From contig JAAEPF010000034.1 in assembly GCA_024222295.1 (NCBI GenBank), positions 62,001 through 126,000 on the forward strand: a stretch of DNA of 64,000 nt. Reading direction: 5' to 3'. The notes below the pieces were generated by a model. That model saw nothing but the letters and a program-made list of their open reading frames with translations. It had not been told where the DNA came from and searched no databases. Every line of letters begins with the position of its first letter. Position 1 is the stretch's first letter. Positions 44,693 through 52,194 of this stretch are shown here, in pieces. Both the position numbers and the translations under genes were made by a program. Source of the stretch: Actinomycetes bacterium. GTDB lineage: Bacteria > Actinomycetota > Acidimicrobiia > Acidimicrobiales > Microtrichaceae.

Positions 44693-45280
44693 TCAGCCGA
44701 AGACAGCGGCCACGAGCGTGTCGGCGCGCTCGTCACCGATGCGCTTCGCCGTGGCAGCATCGTCGCCGTCCGCCGAGAACACCCGCAGCAGGAATCCGGT
44801 GATCAGCTGGCCGACGAGTAGTTCGGCAACGGCGGCGGGTGGCTGGGCCTCTGGCACGAGTTCGGTGACCCAGTCCTCCGAAGCCGAGCGCACCAGTGTG
44901 AGCAGGTCACGACCGACCTGCATAACCGCTTCCTCGCGGCGGATTCCCTCGCCGATGAGGAGACTCCAGATCTCCTCCTCTTCGAGCGCACCGTCCCAGA
45001 CCACGCCGAACAGGGCCCGGAGTCGGTCCTCGGGCGGGGCGTCGCGGTCGAGCTGCTCGATCGGATCCGACAGCCGGGAGCCGTAGCGACGTTCCTCGAC
45101 CACGGCCGCGAGCAGTGCGTGCTTGGAGTCGAAGTAGTGGTAGATCGCCGCGACCTGCACGCCACATTCGGAGGCGAGCTGGCGCATCGACATGCCATCT
45201 GCCCCGCGCTCCGACATCAGCTTCAACGCCACATCGAGGATGTGGTCCCGCTGGTTGGGTCTCGTGTCTGTGGTGGCCAT
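44693..45280 (-). CDS. TetR family transcriptional regulator
   Basis: 195 aa. The HTH is clear: RDHILDVALKLMSERGADGM then SMRQLASECGVQVAAIYHYF and DSKHALLAAVVEER. The C-terminal ligand domain is typical for the group that controls fatty-acid or steroid genes. It lies 83 bp downstream of the P450 gene at 45364 on the same strand. The duplicated palindrome between the two P450 genes (46753-46793) is a natural candidate for its operator. Confidence 0.92.
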   Translation of the reverse strand: MATTDTRPNQRDHILDVALKLMSERGADGMSMRQLASECGVQVAAIYHYFDSKHALLAAVVEERRYGSRLSDPIEQLDRDAPPEDRLRALFGVVWDGALEEEEIWSLLIGEGIRREEAVMQVGRDLLTLVRSASEDWVTELVPEAQPPAAVAELLVGQLITGFLLRVFSADGDDAATAKRIGDERADTLVAAVFG

Positions 45281-45363
45281 CGTGTGTCGCTTCCCGACGG
45301 ACCCTAGGTGAGCCGCCCCGACGCCGGTTCGATGGGCGAAGGGGCAGGCCTAGGAACGTCCGG

Positions 45364-46680
45364 TCAGTGCGCCACCGGGCACTTGGTGAACTCGGCGGGC
45401 ATCTCCTGTAGTGCCAGCACGAGTGACGAGTCGCCGCGGGGCACGTCGATGCCCTCCGGCACCTCGATGTCGGGCAGTCGCTTCAGCAGCTCCTGGAAGA
45501 CTGTCTTGACCTCCATGCGGGCCAGGTTGGCGCCTAGGCAGTAGTGCTTGCCTATGCCGAACGCCAGGTGGTCTGACTGGCGGGTCAGGTCGAGCTCGTC
45601 AGGATGGGAGATGGCCTCGGGGTCGCGGTTGGCCGACGAATAGATCATCAACACGCGGTCGCCCTTCTTGAGGTCGGTGCCGCGGTAGGTGTGGTCCTCG
45701 GTGACGGTGCGGATGAAGGTGAGCACCGGGCTGACGAAGCGGATGATCTCGTCGACCGCCACGTCCATGAACTCGTCGTTGTCGAGGTTGTCGAGCAGCA
45801 GCTTCTTCTGCTCCGGGAACCGCGACAGGGCGAGCATGCCACCGGAGATCGCGTTGCGGGTGGTCTCGTTGCCGGCCACGAGCAGGATCACGAGGAATGA
45901 GATGAGGTCCTCGTCGTCCAGTGAGCCCTTGGCCTCCTGCATCTTTGCGTATTCCTCTTCATCCACACCCTGGATGGCGAGTTCGTGGGGCTCCCGCTCG
46001 AGGGCGCCTTCGTCGAAGGCCTGGGTGAGGGTGGTGATCAGGTCGTCCTTCTTCTCACCCGACTCGGCCATGGCCCTGCGCTCGGCGATGAGTTCTATGC
46101 ACATCTCGGCGTACTCACCGAATGACTGAGCGGCTGCCTGGAGCACCGGGTCGTCGGCCTCCACGTGGCCGTCGCCGTCCATCATGGCGTCGCTCCAGCG
46201 GTACATCTTGAGGCGCTGTTCGGGGTCGAGGCCCATCATCTCGCAGATGATGATCAGGGGAACGTGGATCGCGAAGTCCTCGACGAAGTCGATCTCACCC
46301 TTGTCGGCGATGGCGTCGATCGTCTGGTTGGTCAGGTCACGGACGTGCGGAATGAGCGCCCGTACCTGGCGGGGCGTGAAGCCCTGGTTGATGAGGCGGC
46401 GCTGGCGGAGGTGCTCGTCGCCGTCAAGAGTGATGAGTGACATCTCGCCGGCGATCTTGGGTCGTACGCCTTCGCCGGAGCAGTACAGCTCGTGGTTGCG
46501 CGAGATGTGGAACACGTCCTCGTAGCGCGGGGCGATGTAGAGGTCGTTGGCCTCGTCGTAGTGCAGGTGGTCGAGGCTGCGCAGCCAGGCGTACATCTCG
46601 TAGGGATCGTCGTAGGCCTTGGCGTCGGTGAAGTCGACCTCCGCGAAGTCGACTCCGTTGTTGGTCCCGTTGTTGGTCAT
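45364..46680 (-). CDS. Cytochrome P450
   Basis: 438 aa. I-helix LLVAGNETTRNAISGG, K-helix E-x-x-R in VDEIIRFVSP, and heme motif FGIGKHYCLGANLARMEV with the axial Cys. An acidic insertion (VDEEEYAKMQEAKGSLDDED) precedes the I-helix. The SLITLDGDEHLRQRRLINQG segment resembles actinobacterial steroid and fatty-acid P450s. ATG 46680 with AAGAG upstream. It is divergent from a second P450, with a duplicated operator between. Substrate unknown; no ferredoxin gene is adjacent. Confidence 0.93.
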   Translation of the reverse strand: MTNNGTNNGVDFAEVDFTDAKAYDDPYEMYAWLRSLDHLHYDEANDLYIAPRYEDVFHISRNHELYCSGEGVRPKIAGEMSLITLDGDEHLRQRRLINQGFTPRQVRALIPHVRDLTNQTIDAIADKGEIDFVEDFAIHVPLIIICEMMGLDPEQRLKMYRWSDAMMDGDGHVEADDPVLQAAAQSFGEYAEMCIELIAERRAMAESGEKKDDLITTLTQAFDEGALEREPHELAIQGVDEEEYAKMQEAKGSLDDEDLISFLVILLVAGNETTRNAISGGMLALSRFPEQKKLLLDNLDNDEFMDVAVDEIIRFVSPVLTFIRTVTEDHTYRGTDLKKGDRVLMIYSSANRDPEAISHPDELDLTRQSDHLAFGIGKHYCLGANLARMEVKTVFQELLKRLPDIEVPEGIDVPRGDSSLVLALQEMPAEFTKCPVAH

Positions 46681-46752
46681 CTCTTCATGCCCCCGTCGGA
46701 TGATGAGTCGGTTGATTGGCTTGGGTATCGAGTTGCACAACTGTAAGACCTG

Positions 46753-46793
46753 ACTGAACGTTCGTTCAAGGTCTGACTGAACGTTCGTTCAGT
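46753..46793. promoter_or_regulatory. Tandem palindromic operators between divergent P450 genes
   Basis: Two copies with a 23-bp period. The second, ACTGAACGTTCGTTCAGT (46776-46793), has perfect 7-bp arms around GTTC. The first (46753-46770) is identical except for its last two bases. They lie 73 and 80 bp from the two P450 starts. TetR binding is likely, and a TetR gene is next in line. The core also fits GAAC-N4-GTTC of LexA boxes, but the flanks (T..A instead of C..G) do not. Confidence 0.7.
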
Positions 46794-46872
46794 GGGAGTC
46801 GCGCTACCGTGGGCGTCCATCCAGTTGGTCAACAGCAAGGCGGGCGCGGCATCGCCCGCCGCAGGGGGAAGC

Positions 46873-48132
46873 ATGAAACTCGACGAGATCGACCTGCTCG
46901 ACCTCGACCGCTTCGTACGCGGCGAGCATCACGAGATGTTCAGGGTCCTGCGTGAAGAGGCTCCCGTGCACTGGCACGACGAACCCGATGGCACGGGTTT
47001 CTGGAGCATCACCAAGCTCCATGACCTCCAGGAGGTCAACCGCGACGTCGATACCTTCTCCTCGGAGATCGGCGGCACCCAGCGGATCGACGTCGACGAG
47101 GTGGGGACGGCGTTCGACACCCGCGGCCAGATGCTGGTCGACACCGACCCGCCCAGGCACACCCGCTACCGCCGCATAGTCAACAAGGGCTTCACCCCGC
47201 GCATGATCGGCCTGCTCGAGGACCATCTCCGGTACCGCGCGGAGCTGATCGTCGACGACGTCATCGAGAACGGCAACTGCGACTTCGTCGCCGACCTGGC
47301 TGCCGAGCTCCCCCTGCAGGCGATCGCGGAGCTGATGGGGGTGCCCCAGGAAGACCGGCACCTGATCTTCGAGTGGTCCAACACGATGATCGGCTCCCAG
47401 GACCCCGACTTCGCGGAGGACGAGGAGGCACCGCATGAGGCCGCAATGGCGCTCTACGCATACTCCAACGCCCTCGCTGCGGAGCGCCGCGAGTCCCCGC
47501 GAGACGACATCGTCACCAAGCTCCTGAACGCCGACATCGACGGTGAGGCGCTGACGGAGCTCGAGTTCGACATGTTCATGATGTTGCTGTCGGTCGCGGG
47601 CAACGAGACGACCCGAACAGCAACCGCGATCGGCATGAACGCCTTGTTCGACCACCCCGAGCAGATGGCCAGGCTCCAGGCCAACCTGGATGACGACGAC
47701 TACATGCTGCGCGCCACCGACGAGATCCTCCGCTGGTCCACCCCGGTGCTGCACTTCCGCCGCACCGCCGCGGCCGACACCGAGGTGCGCGGCCAGAAGA
47801 TCGCCAAGGGCGACAAGGTGCTCATCTGGCACGTGTCAGCCAACCGGGACGAGGAGGCGTTCGATGACCCGTTCACCTTCGACATCGAACGGGCCGACAA
47901 CGAACACGTCGCCTTCGGCGGTGGCGGCGCCCATTTCTGTCTGGGCGCCAACCTGGCTCGTGTCGAGCTGCGGATCATCTTCCGCGAAGTGCTCTCACGG
48001 ATTCCCGACCTCGCCAAGACAGCGGAGCCCAAGATCCTTCGGTCCAACTTCGTGACCGGCATCAAGACACTGCCGGTCGAATTCTCCACCGGCGCCCGCA
48101 AGCACCCGGTGGGGGCTTCGGCGGGCGGCTGA
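46873..48132 (+). CDS. Cytochrome P450, CYP125-like
   Basis: 419 aa from ATG 46873 (GGGGGAAGC upstream; the open frame to 46792 would cross the operators). VDTDPPRHTRYRRIVNKGFT, SNTMIGSQDPDFAEDEEAP, I-helix LLSVAGNETTRTATAIG, E-x-x-R in TDEILRWSTP, and heme motif FGGGGAHFCLGANLARVEL. The SNTMIGSQDPDF stretch and general layout resemble CYP125, which oxidises the sterol side chain in actinobacteria. Naming it CYP125 is an inference. Redox partners are not encoded nearby. Confidence 0.93.
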   Translation: MKLDEIDLLDLDRFVRGEHHEMFRVLREEAPVHWHDEPDGTGFWSITKLHDLQEVNRDVDTFSSEIGGTQRIDVDEVGTAFDTRGQMLVDTDPPRHTRYRRIVNKGFTPRMIGLLEDHLRYRAELIVDDVIENGNCDFVADLAAELPLQAIAELMGVPQEDRHLIFEWSNTMIGSQDPDFAEDEEAPHEAAMALYAYSNALAAERRESPRDDIVTKLLNADIDGEALTELEFDMFMMLLSVAGNETTRTATAIGMNALFDHPEQMARLQANLDDDDYMLRATDEILRWSTPVLHFRRTAAADTEVRGQKIAKGDKVLIWHVSANRDEEAFDDPFTFDIERADNEHVAFGGGGAHFCLGANLARVELRIIFREVLSRIPDLAKTAEPKILRSNFVTGIKTLPVEFSTGARKHPVGASAGG

Positions 48133-48144
48133 GCGCCTGGACGG

Positions 48145-48831
48145 TCAGAGGGCGTCGATCACGTCACGGTCCGCGATCGTGAACGCGACCATCCGCTCGA
48201 AGTAGGGCGCCGGGTCTTCGGTGCCCGACCACTCCAGGGCCCGCATCTGCTCGTGTGAGCGGCGGCCGACCGCCACGCGCAGAGCGGTGTATCCGTCGAT
48301 CGTGAGGGCGACCGGCGCTTCCGCCCCATCGGGTGCGAACTCCTCACCGTCACACACGACCCGCAGCGCGGGCATGTCGCGCTTGGCCACCGATGCGACC
48401 CATCCGCCGACCACGAGCGGACTCGCCCAGGGCACGACCTCGGAGTCGACCCCACCGGGGATCCCGACGGCGCCGCGAATGTCCTGCTCATGGGTCCACT
48501 CGTCGATGAAGAGCCGCGGATCCATGGCGTCGCCGACCGATTCGATGAGGGAGTCCATGGCCGGCCCGTGCGACTCGAACTCATCCACGATCTCGGCGAG
48601 GGTCATGTCGCGGCGCGCATCCACCTGTGCCGCGGTCCAGGGATCGGTGGCAACGCCTTCCAGGTTGCCCGAGGTGATGTCGGCTGCCGCCCCCGCCAGG
48701 TGCGAGAAGTTGTCCTTCACGGACCACTGCGGGGTGGCGGGCACGACGATGCGGCCCTGCTCCTCGCTGAGGCTGCGACCGAGGGCGACGGTGCGCTCCC
48801 TCGTGTCGCGGTACATGCCCACTCCGTTCAC
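48145..48831 (-). CDS. Mycothiol-dependent maleylpyruvate isomerase-like (TIGR03083-type) protein
   Basis: 228 aa. DinB-like four-helix N-terminal domain with PQWSVKDNFSHLAGAAADIT, the pattern (W-x-V-x-D-x-x-x-H) seen in mycothiol-dependent isomerases/transferases, then DEWTHEQDIRGAVGIPGG with likely metal-binding His. GTG 48831 has GGAG six bases upstream; the frame open to 50409 runs beneath other genes. Its role could be thiol-dependent detoxification or ring-fission chemistry. Confidence 0.78.
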   Translation of the reverse strand: MNGVGMYRDTRERTVALGRSLSEEQGRIVVPATPQWSVKDNFSHLAGAAADITSGNLEGVATDPWTAAQVDARRDMTLAEIVDEFESHGPAMDSLIESVGDAMDPRLFIDEWTHEQDIRGAVGIPGGVDSEVVPWASPLVVGGWVASVAKRDMPALRVVCDGEEFAPDGAEAPVALTIDGYTALRVAVGRRSHEQMRALEWSGTEDPAPYFERMVAFTIADRDVIDAL

Positions 48832-49060
48832 GGTTGCTCCATTCAGCGCCGGCGTATCCCGGCTGGGTGCCGAGATCCTAGGGGCACGTTGTGCCAGTGG
48901 CGCTCGCATAGGGTGACGGCCGGGAGCAGAGCCCATGGGGGGTGCGGTGGCAGACACCGCGGAGACAGTCCGAGAGCCGGGAGCCGAGCCGAAGCCTGCA
49001 CGCCTTTCTCCGCGGGTGCGCGACCACTTCGCCGGTGGGAATGCCGCGTCGCCCAGCCAC

Positions 49061-49125
49061 TCATCCTCCTTTCCCGAGTGACCTTGCGTCGATGCGACGC
49101 AGCTCTCCTCGGGAAAGGAGGATGA
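49061..49125. repeat. Large nested perfect inverted repeat
   Basis: Outer arms of 18 bp (TCATCCTCCTTTCCCGAG at 49061-49078 and its complement at 49108-49125) enclose a second perfect hairpin, GCGTCG-ATG-CGACGC (49086-49100). The element is 34 bp from the KstR-like box and 70 bp before the flavoprotein start. It may be a cruciform, an RNA structure or a mobile-element scar. Confidence 0.85.
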
Positions 49126-49158
49126 GGCACTCAGCACATGGGGCAGCCCGCGTCGAAG

Positions 49159-49172
49159 TGAAACGCGTTCCA
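49159..49172 (+). promoter_or_regulatory. KstR-like operator before the nitronate-monooxygenase-family gene
   Basis: TGAAACGCGTTCCA matches the KstR pattern TnnAACnnGTTnnA at all fixed positions. It ends 22 bp before ATG 49195. It resembles the box at 24006-24019 (shared AACGCGTTC core). Confidence 0.5.
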
Positions 49173-49194
49173 GTTTTCGGATACGGTGCGCGCC

Positions 49195-50316
49195 ATGCGT
49201 ACCGAGATCTGTGACCAGCTGGGAATCGAGTTCCCGATCTTCGCCTTCACCCACTGCCGCGACGTCGTCGCAGCTGTGTCCAACGCCGGGGGGCTCGGCG
49301 TGCTCGGGGCCGTGGGCTTCAGCCCCGAGCAGCTCGCCACCGAGCTCGAGTGGCTCGATGAGCACTGCCACAAGCCATACGGGGTCGACGTTGTCATCCC
49401 GGGCAAGTACGAGGGTATGGGCGAACTCGATCCGGTGAAGCTGGAGCAGGACCTCCAGGAGATGATCCCCGAGGAGCACCGGGCGTTCGCCAAGAAGATC
49501 CTGTCGGACCACGGCGTGCCCGACATGCCCGACGACGAAGTGGCCCCGGCGCTCATCGGCTGGACAGAGGCCACCGCCACGCCGCTCGTGCAGGAAGCGC
49601 TGCGCCACGACAAGGTCAAGCTGATCGCCAACGCCCTCGGCACCCCGCCGCCCGAGATCATCAAGGAGATCCACGACGCCGGTCGCCTGGTGGCCGCGCT
49701 GTGCGGATCCGCTTCGCAGGCCGGCCGGCACAAGAACGCCGGGGTCGACATCATCATCGCCCAGGGTGGCGAAGGCGGAGGCCACACCGGCGACGTCGGG
49801 TCTGTCGTGCTCTGGCCCGAGGTCATCGACGCAGTCGCGCCGACCCCCGTGCTGGCCGCGGGCGGCATCGGCTCCGGTCGCCAGATGGCAGCCGCCATGG
49901 CGCTCGGCGCACAGGGTGTGTGGACCGGCTCGCTCTGGCTCACCGTCGAGGAGGCCGACGTGCCTCCGAAGCAGATGGACAGCTACCTCGACGCCACTTC
50001 GCGCGACACGGTTCGCAGCCGCAGCTTCACCGGCAAGCCGTGCCGCATGCTCAAGAACGACTGGACGGAGGCCTGGGCCGACGAGGACACGCCCGACCCG
50101 CTCGGCATGCCGCTGCAATTCATGGTCACCGGTGAGGCTGTAGCCCGCGGCCACAAGTACCCCGAGCAGGCCGTGGACGTGAACTTCAACCCGGTAGGCC
50201 AGATCGTGGGTTCGATGAACAAGGTGCGCCGCGCGGGCGACGTCGTCATCGAGATGGCCGAGGAGTACCTGGAGTGCGTGGAGCGCCTGGAGCAGCTCAA
50301 CGCCCGCGCCGTCTGA
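49195..50316 (+). CDS. Nitronate monooxygenase/enoyl-reductase family flavoprotein
   Basis: 373 aa FMN TIM barrel: GIEFPIFAFTHCRDVVAAVS, GGLGVLGAVGFSPEQLATEL, DIIIAQGGEGGGHTGDVGSV (FMN phosphate region and catalytic His), then VLAAGGIGSGRQMAAAMALG. It is close in type to steroid-pathway members of the 2-nitropropane-dioxygenase family such as IpdC, which act as CoA-linked reductases; a true nitronate oxidase is the alternative. ATG 49195; GTG 49186 is possible. A KstR-like box lies just upstream. A second family member is at 59808-60776. Confidence 0.87.
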   Translation: MRTEICDQLGIEFPIFAFTHCRDVVAAVSNAGGLGVLGAVGFSPEQLATELEWLDEHCHKPYGVDVVIPGKYEGMGELDPVKLEQDLQEMIPEEHRAFAKKILSDHGVPDMPDDEVAPALIGWTEATATPLVQEALRHDKVKLIANALGTPPPEIIKEIHDAGRLVAALCGSASQAGRHKNAGVDIIIAQGGEGGGHTGDVGSVVLWPEVIDAVAPTPVLAAGGIGSGRQMAAAMALGAQGVWTGSLWLTVEEADVPPKQMDSYLDATSRDTVRSRSFTGKPCRMLKNDWTEAWADEDTPDPLGMPLQFMVTGEAVARGHKYPEQAVDVNFNPVGQIVGSMNKVRRAGDVVIEMAEEYLECVERLEQLNARAV

Positions 50317-50396
50317 TTGGAGCCTGTTCGGGTCGGGCCCGTTCGAGCGGCCCCGTCCGGTGTTGGGCCGCCTGATCAGGGCTTGCTGCACTATAA

Positions 50397-50414
50397 ACTG
50401 ATCCATCAATCAGT
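50397..50414 (+). promoter_or_regulatory. TetR-type operator, copy 1 (before the monooxygenase gene)
   Basis: ACTGATCCATCAATCAGT: 6-bp arms ACTGAT/ATCAGT around a 6-bp spacer. It overlaps a TATAAA (50392-50397) that could be a -10 element. It matches the sites at 60799-60816 and 61487-61504 in 16 of 18 positions each. Confidence 0.75.
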
Positions 50415-50451
50415 AGTGGACGGCCCGCCGCCCAGTCGATAGCGTTCGCCC

Positions 50452-51888
50452 ATGAGGTTCGCGGTAATCGGCGCAGGGATGGCGGGAATCCTGAGCGCGA
50501 TAAAGCTCACCGAGGCCGGCTTCGATGAAGTGACGGTCTATGAGAAGCGCGAGCGGCTGGGTGGCACCTGGAACGACAACACCTACCCGGGTCTCGCATG
50601 CGACGTGCCCTCGCACCTGTACAGCTACAGCTTCGCCCCCAACCCGGAATGGAGCCACCACTACTCACCCGGCGAGGAGATCCGCGGGTACTTCGAGAAG
50701 GTGGCGGGCGACCACGACATCGAACGCATGATCCGCTACGGCGACGAGGTTGTCCGCGCCGAGTACGACGACGGCCGTTGGCACATCGAGACGGCATCGG
50801 GGCACACCGACACCGTGGATGTGGTGATCGCCGCCACCGGGGTGCTGCACCACCCGCGCTACCCCGACATCGAGGGCCTCGACACCTTCGCCGGCGACCG
50901 GTTCCATTCAGCGAGGTGGGATCACGACGTCGACCTGACCGGCAAGAGGGTGGGCGTGATCGGCACCGGGTCGACTGCCGTGCAGATCGTGAGCGCACTC
51001 GTCGACGAGGTCGCGCACCTCGACATGTACCAGCGCACCGCGCAGTGGATCCTGTCGCTGGAGAATCCCGAGTACGGCGAGGAGGAGAAACAGGCATTCC
51101 GCGACGACCCGGAATCGATGCACAAGCTTCACGAGGAGTTGTCCGACATGTTCGGCAACTTCGCCAACGCGGTCATCGACGCAGACTCAGCACACATCAA
51201 GCTGATAGCGGCGATGTGCCTGGAGAACCTCGAGGACAACGTCCACGACGATGAGCTGCGCGAACGCCTGCGGCCCGACTACCGCGCGGGCTGCAAGAGG
51301 CTCGTGGTGTCGCCCACGTTCTACGGCGCCATCCAGAAGCCGAATGTCGACCTCGTGACGTCCGGCATCGAACGGGCCGAACCAGAGGGCATCCGCACCG
51401 AAGACGGCGAGCTTCACGAGCTCGACGTGCTGGTGCTGGCCACCGGGTTCCATGTCGACGCCTTCATGCGTCCGATGGTGGTGACCGGGCGCAACGGCGT
51501 GAAGCTCGACGAGGTATGGGCCGACCGGCCGCTCGCCTACATGTCGATCTCGATCCCGGAGTTCCCCAACCTGTTCATGCTCAACGGGCCCAACGGCCCC
51601 GTTGGCAACTTCTCGCTGATCGAGGTGTCGGAGTACCAGTTCGCCTACATCGAGCAGCTGATCGAGTGCCTCACCGAGGGCGGTGCGAAGGAGGTCTGCG
51701 CCACCCGCGAGGCCACCGATGCGTTCGAGGCGGAGCGAGTCGAGGCCGCGCAGGACACGATCTGGGTGACCGGCTGCAACAGCTGGTACCTGGATGACCG
51801 AGGCGTGCCGGCAGCGTGGCCATGGCCGTTCCAGCACTTCCGCGACATCATGCAGACCCCGGATATGAGTGCTTACGAGTTGCGCTGA
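50452..51888 (+). CDS. Baeyer-Villiger-type flavin monooxygenase
   Basis: 478 aa. First FAD motif FAVIGAGMAGILSAIKLTEA (GxGxxG at 7-12), the Baeyer-Villiger fingerprint FAGDRFHSARWD (residues 146-157, F-x-G-x-x-x-H-x-x-x-W-D), and NADPH motif VIGTGSTA (170-176). It should insert oxygen next to a ketone, for example in a steroid or terpenoid ring. ATG 50452. A palindrome shared with the TetR gene and its operon lies 38 bp upstream, so it probably belongs to the same regulon. Confidence 0.92.
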   Translation: MRFAVIGAGMAGILSAIKLTEAGFDEVTVYEKRERLGGTWNDNTYPGLACDVPSHLYSYSFAPNPEWSHHYSPGEEIRGYFEKVAGDHDIERMIRYGDEVVRAEYDDGRWHIETASGHTDTVDVVIAATGVLHHPRYPDIEGLDTFAGDRFHSARWDHDVDLTGKRVGVIGTGSTAVQIVSALVDEVAHLDMYQRTAQWILSLENPEYGEEEKQAFRDDPESMHKLHEELSDMFGNFANAVIDADSAHIKLIAAMCLENLEDNVHDDELRERLRPDYRAGCKRLVVSPTFYGAIQKPNVDLVTSGIERAEPEGIRTEDGELHELDVLVLATGFHVDAFMRPMVVTGRNGVKLDEVWADRPLAYMSISIPEFPNLFMLNGPNGPVGNFSLIEVSEYQFAYIEQLIECLTEGGAKEVCATREATDAFEAERVEAAQDTIWVTGCNSWYLDDRGVPAAWPWPFQHFRDIMQTPDMSAYELR

Positions 51889-51899
51889 CCCTCTGTCGG

Positions 51900-52097
51900 T
51901 CAGCCGGCCGGTTCCAGGCCCTGGGCGACGCGGGCGGTGAAGCGAAGCTGTTTCGCCCTCGGCAGCGGGTGGAACATGCAGGTCTGCAGATCACGGAACA
52001 GCTTCTCGAGCCCGGCGGAGCGGGTGTAGCCGAAACCACCACTCGACTCCACGGCGAGCTTCACGGTCGCCATGAATGACTCCGCCGCAACCGTCTT
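51900..52097 (-). pseudogene. Acyl-CoA dehydrogenase remnant (C-terminal 65 residues only)
   Basis: The minus-strand frame ending at 51900 encodes AAESFMATVKLAVESSGGFG, YTRSAGLEKLFRDLQTCMFH and PLPRAKQLRFTARVAQGLEP. That is the typical end of an acyl-CoA dehydrogenase (amphipathic helix, Gly-Gly-x-Gly-Tyr, then LEKLFRD). Upstream of about 52097 the frame turns into Arg/Pro-rich nonsense and meets the GH5 gene end at 52195. The rest of the gene is therefore missing. It sits at the tail of the eight-gene operon, on the same strand, and may once have been its ninth gene. The rest of the 306-bp gap shows no other gene. Confidence 0.7.
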
Positions 52098-52194
52098 GCG
52101 CGACAGGCGGCTGCGCCAACTCGAAGCGGCCGGTGCAGGAGAACCCGCCGGGCCAGCTCGCGGGCCGGGTCTGAGGGCCGCAGGCCACCCGCTG

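Larger units (their letters stand above)
48832..49194. other. 363-bp divergent intergenic region with large hairpin and KstR-like box
   Basis: No convincing gene is seen on either strand. It holds a nested palindrome (49061-49125) and a KstR-like box (49159-49172), and must contain the promoters of the divergent genes at 48831 and 49195. Its length and fold leave room for a small RNA, but no promoter/terminator pair for one can be shown. Confidence 0.5.

Noticed and set aside
46753-46793. SOS boxes for the P450 genes
   Set aside because: The GAAC-N4-GTTC core fits but the flanking bases do not, the palindrome extends to ACTGAAC/GTTCAGT, and a TetR gene is adjacent; kept only as an alternative.
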